Origin: Candidatus Defluviibacillus avedoerensis
GTDB lineage: Bacteria; Pseudomonadota; Gammaproteobacteria; Burkholderiales; Burkholderiaceae_C
Assembly (NCBI GenBank): GCA_016703665.1
Contig: JADJBS010000020.1
Location: 1,046,001 to 1,110,000 of the forward strand
Direction: 5' to 3'
Length of the DNA stretch: 64,000 nt
In this document: piece by piece, positions 1 to 8,320 of the stretch
Layout of the letters: every line of letters starts with the position of its first letter
How positions within the stretch are numbered: the stretch's first letter is position 1
Made by a program: the position numbers and the translations under genes
The notes under the pieces: model-generated
The model's database searches: none
What the model saw: the letters and a program-made list of their open reading frames with translations, nothing else
What the model was told of the DNA's origin: nothing

Positions 1-60
1 GTCGCGCAGTGCGTCAATGTCCTCACCGAGTTGAAAGTTCAGGCCGGGTAGGTTGCTCAT
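1..60 (-). CDS. ivd: Isovaleryl-CoA dehydrogenase, N-terminal 20 codons only (runs off the window)
   Basis: The reverse strand reads ATG at 60 and encodes MSNLPGLNFQLGEDIDALRD before the window ends; this matches the conserved N-terminus of isovaleryl-CoA dehydrogenases of Burkholderiales. The enzyme is a FAD-dependent acyl-CoA dehydrogenase of leucine degradation, oxidising isovaleryl-CoA to 3-methylcrotonyl-CoA. A good ribosome binding site (AAGGAG) lies about 8 bases upstream. It follows the thioesterase gene by 45 bases on the same strand, so both probably share the LiuR operator at 574-589. Identity rests on a short peptide plus the liuR context. Confidence 0.75.
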   Translation of the reverse strand, partial: MSNLPGLNFQLGEDIDALRD

Positions 61-105
61 GGAAGATGTCTCCTTAAAAGGCTATTCAAGATATAAGGCG
101 GGAAT

Positions 106-561
106 TCAGTATGTTTTGGGAACCGGTACCAGCGTCTGCTGCATCAAGGCGCAGTCACTGCGTTTGCCGTCAGCAGCCACATGCACCACCTCTGCCATGG
201 TGACGATGATGCGCTTGCCGCCTCGCACCACCTTACCGGTGGCCTGCAGCTCGCCGCCTCGAAAAGCGGCCATGAAGTTGATTTTGTATTCCACTGTGGT
301 TACTTCCATGCCCTCAGGCGCCACGGTCAGCGCGGCGTAGCCACCGGCAATGTCAGCCAGCGCGCCCATGGCGCCACCATGAAAGCCGCCTTGCTGCTGG
401 GTGACCATGTCTGAATACGGCATCGCCAGCGTCACGGTGCCGGGCGCCACATTCAGCAAACGCACACCCAGCGGCCGCATCATGCCTTGACGCTCCAGGC
501 TGGCTTGCACGCGCTGGCGAAGGGCTTCGTTAGCGGGCGTTGAATCGGTGATGGTGGTCAT
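106..561 (-). CDS. PaaI-family hotdog-fold acyl-CoA thioesterase
   Basis: A 151-residue single-domain hotdog protein, normal length for the PaaI/YdiI group. The signature is around residues 56-72, where GGFHGGAMGALADIAGG carries the HGG turn and the acidic residue (D70) at the head of the long helix. Such enzymes hydrolyse acyl-CoA esters in the cytoplasm; the substrate is not visible here. It precedes ivd by 45 bases and has a LiuR-type palindrome just upstream of its start, so a role in releasing CoA from branched-chain catabolic intermediates is a reasonable inference. No Shine-Dalgarno sequence is evident before the ATG at 561, because the operator occupies that stretch. Confidence 0.85.
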   Translation of the reverse strand: MTTITDSTPANEALRQRVQASLERQGMMRPLGVRLLNVAPGTVTLAMPYSDMVTQQQGGFHGGAMGALADIAGGYAALTVAPEGMEVTTVEYKINFMAAFRGGELQATGKVVRGGKRIIVTMAEVVHVAADGKRSDCALMQQTLVPVPKTY

Positions 562-573
562 TGAATTTGACTT

Positions 574-589
574 ACGTTTACGTAAACGT
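574..589. promoter_or_regulatory. LiuR-type operator, 16-base perfect palindrome
   Basis: ACGTTTACGTAAACGT is a perfect 16-base palindrome, embedded in a longer imperfect one (567-592). It resembles the TTACG/CGTAA-type motif known for LiuR, the MerR-family regulator of branched-chain amino acid degradation. It ends 12 bases before the thioesterase start codon and matches the second site at 1767-1786 beside liuR itself. Assignment to LiuR is by motif resemblance plus the adjacent regulator gene. Confidence 0.85.
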
Positions 590-674
590 CAATTATGACC
601 GAGGCGCTTTCTCCATAGCAAGGGGGAATCGAACCCGCACGCATCGAAAGACCAGCGGCTATGCTTGGGGACCC

Positions 675-1277
675 ATGCCCTATGCCCTGCAAGCCCCCGT
701 TCACAGCGAACTTGTCATCAAGAAGAGCCGTTTCATCGGTTGCGTCGAAACGGTGCCCGACCGCACGGCAGCGCTGGCGCGCGTGGCTCAGTTGCGCGCC
801 GAGCACCCGAGCGCCACCCATGTTTGCTGGGCGTTGATGGCGGGTGGGCACTCCGCAGCGAATGACGACGGCGAGCCCGGTGGCACGGCTGGACGACCGA
901 TGCTGGAGGTATTGCGGCACCAAGACCTTGAGGGCGTTCTGGCCACCGTGGTTCGGTACTACGGCGGCACCCCGCTGGGCGCAGGTGGGTTGGTGCGCGC
1001 CTACACCGACAGCGTGGCGCAGGCATTGCTCAAGGCTGAAAAGATTGCCGTGATCCGAACCACCACGCTGAGCTGCGTGCTGCCTTATGCACTGGAGGGC
1101 TGGTTGCGCCGTGAACTCGAATTGCACGGCGCAAGCCTCTTGGATGCACAACATGGTGAGGGCGTAGCGGTCACGCTGCGATTGCCAGCAGGGAATGCCG
1201 CTGCGCTGGTGACCCGCATCAACGACGCAGGCCAAGGCAAAGTGCAGTGGCCCGAGCCGGACCTGGATTCGCTTTGA
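675..1277 (+). CDS. yigZ: YigZ/IMPACT family protein
   Basis: A 200-residue protein beginning MPYALQAPVHSELVIKKSRFIGC, the standard YigZ N-terminus; the reading frame is open further upstream, but ATG 675 is where family similarity begins. The IMPACT domain spans roughly residues 15-125, with the HATHVCWA-like segment (here ATHVCWALMAGGH) and NDDGEPGGTAGRPML, and the small UPF0029 C-terminal domain follows. The family is linked to translation regulation in eukaryotes (IMPACT); the bacterial role is poorly defined. It is divergent from the thioesterase gene and ends 39 bases before the convergent liuR gene. Confidence 0.9.
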   Translation: MPYALQAPVHSELVIKKSRFIGCVETVPDRTAALARVAQLRAEHPSATHVCWALMAGGHSAANDDGEPGGTAGRPMLEVLRHQDLEGVLATVVRYYGGTPLGAGGLVRAYTDSVAQALLKAEKIAVIRTTTLSCVLPYALEGWLRRELELHGASLLDAQHGEGVAVTLRLPAGNAAALVTRINDAGQGKVQWPEPDLDSL

Positions 1278-1316
1278 CCAGCCCGCTGGCTTAACTCGCC
1301 GGATCAACTCGCTGGA

Positions 1317-1730
1317 CTAACTCACTGGGGCTACCGGGGCTTTATCCACTTTGGCCAGCAGTGCCTTGGCTTCTTTCTCGTGTACCTTGACTTCGTCCAG
1401 GTTGGCCAGCAGATCGGCCATCTGCTCTTCCAACTCACGCCGATGCTCAGCCAGCACCGCCAGAAACTTGCGCAACTGTGGCCCCGTGTCTCTTGGGCTG
1501 TCGTACATGTCGATGATTTCTTTGGCCTCGGACAGCGACAGGCCCAAGCGCTTGGCCCGTAAGGTAAGCTTCAAACGTGTGCGATCGCGAGAGCTGTACA
1601 CCCGGTTGCGTCCACCGGGGCCAGAGCGCTCGGGCAGCAACAGTCCCATGTCTTCATAGAACCGGATGGCGCGGGTGGTCAGATCAAACTCTTTGGCCAG
1701 ATCGCTGATGCTGTAGGTCAATGTCGCCAT
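1317..1730 (-). CDS. liuR: LiuR, MerR-family regulator of leucine/isovalerate degradation
   Basis: A 137-residue MerR-type regulator. Residues 5-75 form the winged helix-turn-helix (YSISDLAKEFDLTTRAIRFY, then the wing with the RVYSSRDRTRL segment), followed by a coiled dimerisation helix at about 85-130. Its N-terminus closely follows known LiuR proteins. LiuR controls genes of branched-chain amino acid and fatty-acyl-CoA breakdown; here ivd, a thioesterase and an MBL hydrolase are close by and two palindromic operators flank the locus. The operator at 1767-1786 sits 37 bases upstream of its ATG, suggesting autoregulation. Confidence 0.88.
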   Translation of the reverse strand: MATLTYSISDLAKEFDLTTRAIRFYEDMGLLLPERSGPGGRNRVYSSRDRTRLKLTLRAKRLGLSLSEAKEIIDMYDSPRDTGPQLRKFLAVLAEHRRELEEQMADLLANLDEVKVHEKEAKALLAKVDKAPVAPVS

Positions 1731-1766
1731 GGTGTCTGTGTTTGCGGGGGCCGTACTTAGAATGAC

Positions 1767-1786
1767 TGACGTTTACGTTAACGTCA
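1767..1786. promoter_or_regulatory. LiuR-type operator between liuR and the MBL hydrolase gene
   Basis: TGACGTTTACGTTAACGTCA is a near-perfect 20-base palindrome with a single mismatched pair (T1774/T1779). It shares the ACGTTTACGT core with the site at 574-589. It lies in the divergent region between liuR (start 1730) and the hydrolase gene (start 1790) and ends only three bases before the hydrolase ATG, so bound protein could block translation initiation as well as transcription, or the mRNA may be nearly leaderless. Confidence 0.85.
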
Positions 1787-1789
1787 ATT

Positions 1790-2845
1790 ATGAACGCACT
1801 TGAAAGCCAACTCCACTACCCCTTCGGCGACGACTTGCCAACCCCCGGCACGACCCGCGAAGTTGCGTCCGGCGTCAAGTGGATCCGCATGGCGCTGCCT
1901 TTTGTGCTGGACCATATCAACCTGTGGTTGCTCCGCGATGAAATCGACGGCCGCCAAGGCTGGAGCGTGGTGGATTGCTGCATTGCCAAAGACGAATCCA
2001 AAGCGCAGTGGGAAGACATCTTTGCCACCCAACTCGAAGGCCTTCCCATTCTGCGCGTGATGGTGACCCACATGCACCCTGACCATGTGGGGCTGGCCAG
2101 CTGGTTGTGCGAACGCTGGAACGCTCCACTATGGATGAGCGCGACCGACTTTCACTTGGCCCGCTATGGTTCGCACGCAGGCACCAGCTTTGGTGGAGAA
2201 GGCGCCGCCCGATTCTTTGGCTCTCACGGTCTCACCGATCCGGTCAGCGTAGAGCAGGTCAGGGGACGCAGCCATTACTACAGCTCTCTTGTGCCCAGCA
2301 TGCCTGAGCGTTACTGCCGCATGATGGACGGCGACACCATCCGCATTGGCGCCCACCACTGGACCGCGATCAGCGGTTACGGCCATGCCCCAGAACACAT
2401 CTCCCTGTATTGCCCGGACCTGAAGGTGTTGATCGGTGGCGACATGATGCTGCCACGCATTTCCACCAACGTGAGTGTGTTCGACATCGAGCCCGAATCC
2501 AACCCGCTGACGCTGTTTCTGCGGTCCATCGACAAGTTCGTGGCACTGCCTGCCGACACCCTGACGCTGCCATCCCATGGCAAGCCTTTCAAAGAGCTGC
2601 ACACCCGCATCACCCAGCTGCACAATCACCACCTGGAGCGCATGGCCGAGGTGATGACCCTGTGCAAATCCAAGCCCAGTACCGGTATGGACGTCGTGCC
2701 AGTGATGTTCAAGCGGCCACTGGATATTCACCAGATGACCTTTGCGCTGGGCGAAGCAGTCGCGCATTTGCATGCGCTGTGGTTTGCAGGGAAGTTGAAG
2801 CGCGTCAAGGGTGAAGACGGCGTGTTTCGCTTCAGCGCGGTCTAA
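1790..2845 (+). CDS. MBL-fold metallo-hydrolase in the LiuR regulon
   Basis: A 351-residue metallo-beta-lactamase fold protein. The metal-binding HMHPDH motif is at residues 94-99; further ligands are probably H184 region (SGYGHAPEHIS) and D/H in GGDMMLP and LPSHGKPF. The C-terminal about 90 residues form the helical extension seen in a subgroup of acyl-CoA-linked MBL hydrolases. The exact substrate is not known to me; the shared LiuR operator suggests a role with branched-chain acyl-CoA or related thioesters. It converges with the ygjP-like gene, with four bases between the stop codons. No clear ribosome binding site precedes ATG 1790, and an internal start cannot be excluded. Confidence 0.8.
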   Translation: MNALESQLHYPFGDDLPTPGTTREVASGVKWIRMALPFVLDHINLWLLRDEIDGRQGWSVVDCCIAKDESKAQWEDIFATQLEGLPILRVMVTHMHPDHVGLASWLCERWNAPLWMSATDFHLARYGSHAGTSFGGEGAARFFGSHGLTDPVSVEQVRGRSHYYSSLVPSMPERYCRMMDGDTIRIGAHHWTAISGYGHAPEHISLYCPDLKVLIGGDMMLPRISTNVSVFDIEPESNPLTLFLRSIDKFVALPADTLTLPSHGKPFKELHTRITQLHNHHLERMAEVMTLCKSKPSTGMDVVPVMFKRPLDIHQMTFALGEAVAHLHALWFAGKLKRVKGEDGVFRFSAV

Positions 2846-2849
2846 CGCC

Positions 2850-3788
2850 TCACCAGGTGGGCACCGCGCCCTCTTTCAACTCGCCGCGCAGCTTGGCGTA
2901 ATCGGGCACGATGGTCGCCACTGTGTCCCAAAAACGTGGACTGTGGTCCATCACCCGCAGGTGGCTGAGCTCATGCACCACCACATAGTCAATGATGGCC
3001 AGCCGCATGTGAATCAGACGCCAGTTCAGGCGAATAGCCCCGGCGGTGTTGGCGCTGCCCCACCTTGTGCCTGCGCTGCTGAGTGAGAGCTTTTGCCAAT
3101 GCACACCCAGCAAAGGCGCGTAGTGGTTCAGACGCTCGGTAAAAAGACGCTTGGCATCGCGCATGAGCCAGGCTTGTGCAGCGTCGCGAATCTGAACTGC
3201 TGTCGCGGTATGGGGTAAACCGATGCGCAAGCACAGTTGCCCACTGGAATCTGTCTCGTCCAGCCAACCGCCGACACCTTTGAAGCCATGGGTTGGGTCC
3301 AACACCAGCTTCACGGTTTGCCCCAGGTAGGGGAAGCTGCAACCGTCTTGCCAGACGATGCGAGCCGAGGCTTGCTTTTGGTGGCGCTCACGCACTTCGC
3401 CCAGTTTTTTGACGATCCAGCTGGCTTTGTCTCGCACGGCGGCGTCTACATCTGACATCGTGACCCAGCGCGGTGCGCTGACCACGAGTCCGTCCGGCCC
3501 GATCACAAAGCCAATGCTCTTGCGCTTTGCGCGCTTGAACTCAAAAGCCACCACTGAATCGGCCAGTAACAACTCGCGGTTGGCGCGCGGATGGGCAAAC
3601 TGGGCAGGTGCCAGCAGCCCAGCCAGTGCCACCGGGGTGATGCTCCCGACAGGAGCCATGGGCGATTTTGCTACGGTATCAGTAGCATTATTCTTATATG
3701 GGGGTTGCCGCAATGGCGATTTTTGCTGTGAAACTGGCGCAGGTGCCGTGTCAAACAGATCCAGCGCAAGTTGCAAAAAGCGTTGCAT
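2850..3788 (-). CDS. YgjP-like zinc metallopeptidase (DUF45, M48-related)
   Basis: A 312-residue protein with the YgjP/DUF45 domain at about residues 75-305. The zinc site is HELSH at 272-276, with the further conserved DHSPRFW at 281-287 giving the third ligand. The first 70 residues are low-complexity and unlike the family, so translation may begin internally, but no better start is obvious. Members are predicted cytoplasmic metal-dependent hydrolases with unsettled substrates. It follows plsC by five bases and is probably the last gene of the glyQ-glyS-gmhB-plsC operon. Confidence 0.85.
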   Translation of the reverse strand: MQRFLQLALDLFDTAPAPVSQQKSPLRQPPYKNNATDTVAKSPMAPVGSITPVALAGLLAPAQFAHPRANRELLLADSVVAFEFKRAKRKSIGFVIGPDGLVVSAPRWVTMSDVDAAVRDKASWIVKKLGEVRERHQKQASARIVWQDGCSFPYLGQTVKLVLDPTHGFKGVGGWLDETDSSGQLCLRIGLPHTATAVQIRDAAQAWLMRDAKRLFTERLNHYAPLLGVHWQKLSLSSAGTRWGSANTAGAIRLNWRLIHMRLAIIDYVVVHELSHLRVMDHSPRFWDTVATIVPDYAKLRGELKEGAVPTW

Positions 3789-3793
3789 GGCGC

Positions 3794-4546
3794 TCAGGGC
3801 TTGGGGGTGCCTGAGGTATAGGCCTCAGGGTCCAGGCGGCGCATTTCGGTTTCGATCCAGGTCTGCACCTCTTGCATCAGCTCGTCCGGTTTGCGGCCCT
3901 CGCTGGGAATCGGCTTGCCAATCGATACATCCACCACACCGGGGTATTTGACGAAAGCTTTGCGTGGCCAGCATTTAGCCGACGTGACTGCAATGGGGAT
4001 CACTGGCGCACCGGTTTCAATCGCCAGTCGGGTGCCGCCAGACTTGTAATGACCGACTTGACCCCGGTCGATTCTGGTGCCTTCTGGAAACATGATCACC
4101 CAGGTGCCCTTGGCCAGCAGGCGCTTGCCCTGTTCCACTACCTTGTTAAAGGCCTGTGCACGCTGACTCCGGTCAATGTGGATCATGTCGAGCGCAGCAA
4201 TGGCCCAGCCAAAGAACGGGATGTAAATCAGTTCTTTCTTGAAGACGTAGGCCAGCGGATGCGGCATGATCGCGGGCATTAAGAATGTCTCGTAGGTGGA
4301 CTGGTGCTTGCACAGCAAGATGGCCGGGCTGCGCTGGCCCAGGGGCAAATTCTCCATGCCCGTGACCTGGTAGCGGATACCCAGGATCAGTTTGGCCCCA
4401 TAAATTGCACAGCCAAGCCAACCCGCCGCAATGCGCCACAAGCGCTCTGCGCTGAGGATTGGGGCCATCGCAACCACAACGAGTGCCCAGGGAATGATGG
4501 TGACCAGCATCCAGAGAATGTGCAGGACAGAACGGATGAAAGGCAT
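3794..4546 (-). CDS. plsC: 1-acyl-sn-glycerol-3-phosphate acyltransferase
   Basis: A 250-residue PlsC-type enzyme that acylates lysophosphatidic acid to phosphatidic acid at the inner membrane. An N-terminal hydrophobic anchor covers residues 8-32. The catalytic block is HQSTYE at 81-86 (the HX4E variant common in proteobacteria instead of HX4D), and the substrate-binding FPEGTR is at 153-158; PVIPIAVTSA follows near 185. It starts 12 bases after gmhB stops, in the same operon. Confidence 0.93.
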   Translation of the reverse strand: MPFIRSVLHILWMLVTIIPWALVVVAMAPILSAERLWRIAAGWLGCAIYGAKLILGIRYQVTGMENLPLGQRSPAILLCKHQSTYETFLMPAIMPHPLAYVFKKELIYIPFFGWAIAALDMIHIDRSQRAQAFNKVVEQGKRLLAKGTWVIMFPEGTRIDRGQVGHYKSGGTRLAIETGAPVIPIAVTSAKCWPRKAFVKYPGVVDVSIGKPIPSEGRKPDELMQEVQTWIETEMRRLDPEAYTSGTPKP

Positions 4547-4558
4547 GGTTTGCAGCGA

Positions 4559-5134
4559 TCAATGGTTGGTTTTGGGGTCACGCGCCAGCAGTGCATCCAC
4601 AAAGGCGGCCAGATTGTCATGCACCTGCGTACCTGGCGGAAAGCCCGAGGGCAATGGCTGTCCGCGCAGTGCAGCGCTCTTACCGGTCAACACCAGGTGC
4701 GGCTCACACCCAGCCGCTGCACAGGCCTGGGCATCGCGCAAACTGTCACCCACAGCAGGCACCGATTTCAGCTCCATGCTGAAACGGTCGCCAATTTGCT
4801 CAAACAAGCCTGGCAAAGGCTTGCGGCAAGCGCATTCGTCTTCGGGCGTATGAGGGCAGTAAAAGATGGCGTCAATGCGACCCCCGTGCGTAGCAAGCTG
4901 CTTGTGCATCTTGGCATGCACTTCATTCAAGGTGGCCACATCAAACAGGCCGCGCCCCAGGCCCGACTGGTTGCTGGCCACCACCACATGCCAACCCGCG
5001 TGGTTGAGCTTGGCAATGGCTTGCAGCGTACCGGGCATGGCCTCCCACTCTTGCGGCGACTTGATGTAGTCGTCACTGTCGTGGTTGATGGTGCCATCGC
5101 GGTCAAGGATGACCAGTTTCACGGCGTGGCCCAT
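4559..5134 (-). CDS. gmhB: D-glycero-beta-D-manno-heptose-1,7-bisphosphate 7-phosphatase
   Basis: A 191-residue HAD-superfamily phosphatase of ADP-heptose synthesis for the LPS inner core. The nucleophile motif DRDGT is at residues 11-15, the SNQSG motif II at 54-58, and the GmhB zinc loop is present with C93, H95, C101 and C103. Motif IV is GDSLRDAQA. The start codon overlaps the glyS stop by one base (TGATG), which indicates translational coupling; the pairing of gmhB with glyQS and plsC is common in Burkholderiales. Confidence 0.95.
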   Translation of the reverse strand: MGHAVKLVILDRDGTINHDSDDYIKSPQEWEAMPGTLQAIAKLNHAGWHVVVASNQSGLGRGLFDVATLNEVHAKMHKQLATHGGRIDAIFYCPHTPEDECACRKPLPGLFEQIGDRFSMELKSVPAVGDSLRDAQACAAAGCEPHLVLTGKSAALRGQPLPSGFPPGTQVHDNLAAFVDALLARDPKTNH

Positions 5135-7247
5135 CAGGCAAGCCTCGACAGATCTGCCACGCGGTTCATCGCGTTGTGTAGGCGGGTCAGCAGGCCCTGG
5201 CGGTTTAAGCGAACATCCAGTTCTTCGGCATTGACCATCACGCCTTCAAAGAACGCATCCACCGGTGCACGCAAAGCAGCCAGTGTTTGCAGCGAGGCAG
5301 CGTAGTCGCCCGCATCAAACTGCGCATCGGCTTTGGGCAGGACATCTTTCATGGCTGTGTTCAACGCAATTTCTACTGGCTCGGTCAGGATGATTTCGCT
5401 GACGTGCGGGTCAACGGCAGGCACCTTTTTCAGGATATTGCTGATGCGCTTGTTAGCGGCTGCCAGGGCAGCGGCTTCGGGCAGGGCGGCAAAGGCACGC
5501 ACGGCGGATAGGCGTTTGGGCACCTCGGCCAAGCGCTGCGGGCGCTGAGACACCACGGCGTCTACCTCCTGGCTGGTAAAACCTTGCTCACGCAGAGAGC
5601 CAGCCAGACGGTCGTACAAGAAGTTCTGCAACGTTGCAAGCGCTGCGGCATTGTCGCCAGCCAACCAATGGCCAAAACTGTCAAAAGCTTGTGAGAGCAG
5701 CGCATCAACCGTCAGCGGCAAATCCTTTTCGGTCAGCATGCGCAGCACACCCAGGGCGTGGCGGCGCAGTGCAAACGGGTCTTTGTCACCGGTCGGCAAA
5801 TTGCCAATGCCAAACATGCCTGACAAGGTTTCGAGCTTGTCCGCCAACGCGACCACCACACCTACTTGGTTGCGCGGCAGTTCGTCGCCTGCAAAGCGGG
5901 GCTTGTAATGATCTTCAATGGCATCGGCTACATCAGCACCCAAGCCATCATTCAGGGCGTAATACCGGCCCATGGTGCCTTGAAGTTCGGGAAACTCGCC
6001 AACCATGTCGGTCAACAAATCAGCCTTGGCCAACTGGGCGGCTTGATCTGCCTGCCTGGCCAAGTCAAAGCCACCGAGCGTTTCGCCAATGGCAGACGCG
6101 ATGGCTCGCACACGCTCCACACGCTCACCCTGGGTGCCCAGCTTGTTGTGATACACAACCTTGCCTAGCGACTCTACGCGGGAGGTCAGCGTCTTTTTGC
6201 TGTCCTGGTCAAAGAAGAACTTGGCATCGGCCAGGCGCGGACGCACCACGCGCTCATTGCCGCCGATCACGGCAGAGGCATCGCTGGGGCTGATGTTGCT
6301 GACCACCAGAAACTGGTGAGTGAGCTTGCCCGCAGCGTTCAGCAGCGGAAAGTACTTCTGGTTGGCCTTCATGGTGAGGATCAGGCACTCTTGGGGCACG
6401 TCCAGAAACTGCTTCTCGAATTCACAAATCAGCACGTTGGGGCGCTCGACCAGGGCGGTGACTTCGTCCAGCAGGGCGTCGTCTTCGATGGGACGGCATC
6501 CGCCACCCACTTTCGCAGCGGCAGCAGCCAACTGGCGTGCAATTTCTGCCTTGCGGTCGGCAAAGCTGGCGATGACGGCACCGTCTTTTTCTAGCGTGGA
6601 GGCATAGGCATCGGCGTTGACGATGACCACTGGCGATTTTGCGGCTTCAAAGCGGTGGCCTTGCGTACTGTTGCCAGAGGTCAAACCCAGCGCCTGCAAT
6701 GGCACCACGTCTGCACCGTGGAGCGCGACCAAGCCATGGGCAGGGCGCACAAAACTCACGGTGGTCCAGCCGTCGGCCAACTGGTAGCCCATCACTTTGG
6801 GGATGGGAAGCTTGGCTATGCCTTCGTTCAGGGCCTTTTGCAGGCCTTCGGCCAAGGTGGCGCCTTTGACCGTGCTGTTGTAGAAAAGCGCTTCGGCTTT
6901 GCCGTCCGGTGCGCGCTGCAAGCTGTCCACCGCAGATGCGTCGGCGCCCAGGGCTTGCAATTTTTTCAACAAAGCGGGGGTGGCTGCACCGCTGACATCC
7001 AGGCCCACGGCAACAGGCATGAGCTTTTGCGACACCGTTTTGTCAGCGGCTTGGGCGCTGACAGTCGTCAAGTGCGCAGCCAGGCGACGGGGCGAAGCAA
7101 ACGAGGTCAGCACCGAGCTGGCATCCGCCAGGCCTTGGCTCTTTAACTGCTCAAACAGCGCACCCGCAAAGGCATCGCCCAGTTTCTTCAACGCCTTGGG
7201 GGCAGTTCTTCTACAAACAGTTCAACGAGCAAATTCTTAGTTGTCAT
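5134..7247 (-). CDS. glyS: Glycyl-tRNA synthetase beta subunit (frameshifted near the 5' end)
   Basis: The alpha2beta2 glycyl-tRNA synthetase beta chain, about 704 residues when corrected. The intact frame 5134-7191 starts at KKLGDAFAGALFEQL; the missing first residues (MTTKNLLVELFVEELPP) are encoded from ATG 7247 in another frame. The frames join if the C run complementary to 7198-7202 has six instead of five bases, giving ELPPKALKKLGDAF as in the family. ATG 7247 has GAGGGA six bases upstream. Body domains include the HD-like region and the C-terminal anticodon-binding domain (DALR-like) from about residue 580. Because the gene is essential and the lesion is a one-base homopolymer change, a sequencing error is more likely than a real mutation. 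Confidence 0.93.
7198..7202 (-). other. Probable one-base deletion in a G/C run inside glyS
   Basis: Five consecutive G on the plus strand where six would keep glyS in one frame. The protein on both sides of this point is normal GlyS sequence, and the next frame hits a stop immediately (ELPPRR then stop). Confidence 0.85.
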
Positions 7248-7257
7248 GGTCATTCCC

Positions 7258-8178
7258 TCACGCGGCCTTTTTCGTCATCTGGGCCACCCATTCAGGCGGT
7301 GCCATGGGGAAACCCAGCCGCTCTCGGCTCTCGTAATAGCTCTGGGCCACGGCGCGAGCCAGGTTGCGGATGCGGCCAATGTAGGCCGCGCGCTCGGTCA
7401 CGCTGATAGCGCCGCGGGCATCCAGCAGGTTAAAGCTGTGGGCGGCTTTCAGCACTTGTTCATAGGCGGGAAGGGCCAGTTGCACGCTGATCAAATGCTT
7501 GGCTTGCTTTTCGTGCGCATTGAAGGCAGTGAACAGGAAGTCGGCATCACTGTGTTCAAAGTTGTAGGTGGATTGCTCCACCTCGTTTTGTTTGTACACG
7601 TCGCCATAGCTCAGTTTGGAACCATCGGCACCTTCTGTCCAGGTCAAGTTGTAAACGTTGTCCACACCCTGCAGGTACATGGCCAGGCGCTCCAGGCCGT
7701 AGGTGATCTCGCCGGTGATGGGCTTGCAGTCAATGCCACCCACTTGTTGGAAGTAGGTGAACTGGGTCACCTCCATGCCATTTAGCCAGACCTCCCAGCC
7801 CAGACCCCAAGCGCCGAGCGTGGGATTCTCCCAGTCGTCCTCGACAAAGCGGATGTCGTTTTGCTTCAGGTCAAACCCCAGGGCTTCGAGCGAGCCGAGG
7901 TACAACTCCAAAATGTTGCTGGGTGCGGGCTTCAGCACCACCTGGTACTGGTAATAGTGCTGCAGCCGATTGGGGTTCTCGCCGTAGCGGCCATCTTTGG
8001 GGCGGCGGCTGGGTTGCACATAAGCGGCCTTCCAGGGTTCAGGGCCCAATGCTCTTAAAAATGTAGCAGTGTGTGACGTCCCTGCGCCCACTTCCATGTC
8101 ATAGGGCTGCAAAAGTGCACAGCCCTGGGCGTCCCAGTAGCTTTGAAGTTTAAGGATGATTTGTTGAAAAGTCAGCAT
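7258..8178 (-). CDS. glyQ: Glycyl-tRNA synthetase alpha subunit
   Basis: A 306-residue class II synthetase catalytic subunit, normal length. It opens MLTFQQIILKLQSYWDAQGC and carries motif 2 around residues 60-80 (SRRPKDGRYGENPNRLQHYY), both diagnostic of GlyQ. It charges tRNA-Gly together with GlyS, encoded immediately downstream, with the glyS start 11 bases beyond the glyQ stop. First gene of the operon glyQ-glyS-gmhB-plsC-ygjP; its promoter should lie in the 142-base gap 8179-8320, where I see no clear consensus. Confidence 0.97.
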   Translation of the reverse strand: MLTFQQIILKLQSYWDAQGCALLQPYDMEVGAGTSHTATFLRALGPEPWKAAYVQPSRRPKDGRYGENPNRLQHYYQYQVVLKPAPSNILELYLGSLEALGFDLKQNDIRFVEDDWENPTLGAWGLGWEVWLNGMEVTQFTYFQQVGGIDCKPITGEITYGLERLAMYLQGVDNVYNLTWTEGADGSKLSYGDVYKQNEVEQSTYNFEHSDADFLFTAFNAHEKQAKHLISVQLALPAYEQVLKAAHSFNLLDARGAISVTERAAYIGRIRNLARAVAQSYYESRERLGFPMAPPEWVAQMTKKAA

Positions 8179-8320
8179 GGGGTCCAGATGGCTAGAACGT
8201 CCGCACGGTTAGCCCGTGTAAACCATTGATTTTACGGTCCCATCAGGCTGGAAAATGCCGCCCTGACTAAGACAACCTGCACGATAAACTTACCGCCTTG
8301 TTCTGGAATCGGTATCCCTC

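Noticed and set aside
561..674. Upstream extension of the yigZ frame
   Set aside because: It contains the LiuR operator and no family similarity; yigZ similarity starts at ATG 675.
558..1307. Long minus-strand open frame opposite yigZ
   Set aside because: Low-complexity translation with no domain; shadow of the GC-rich yigZ frame.
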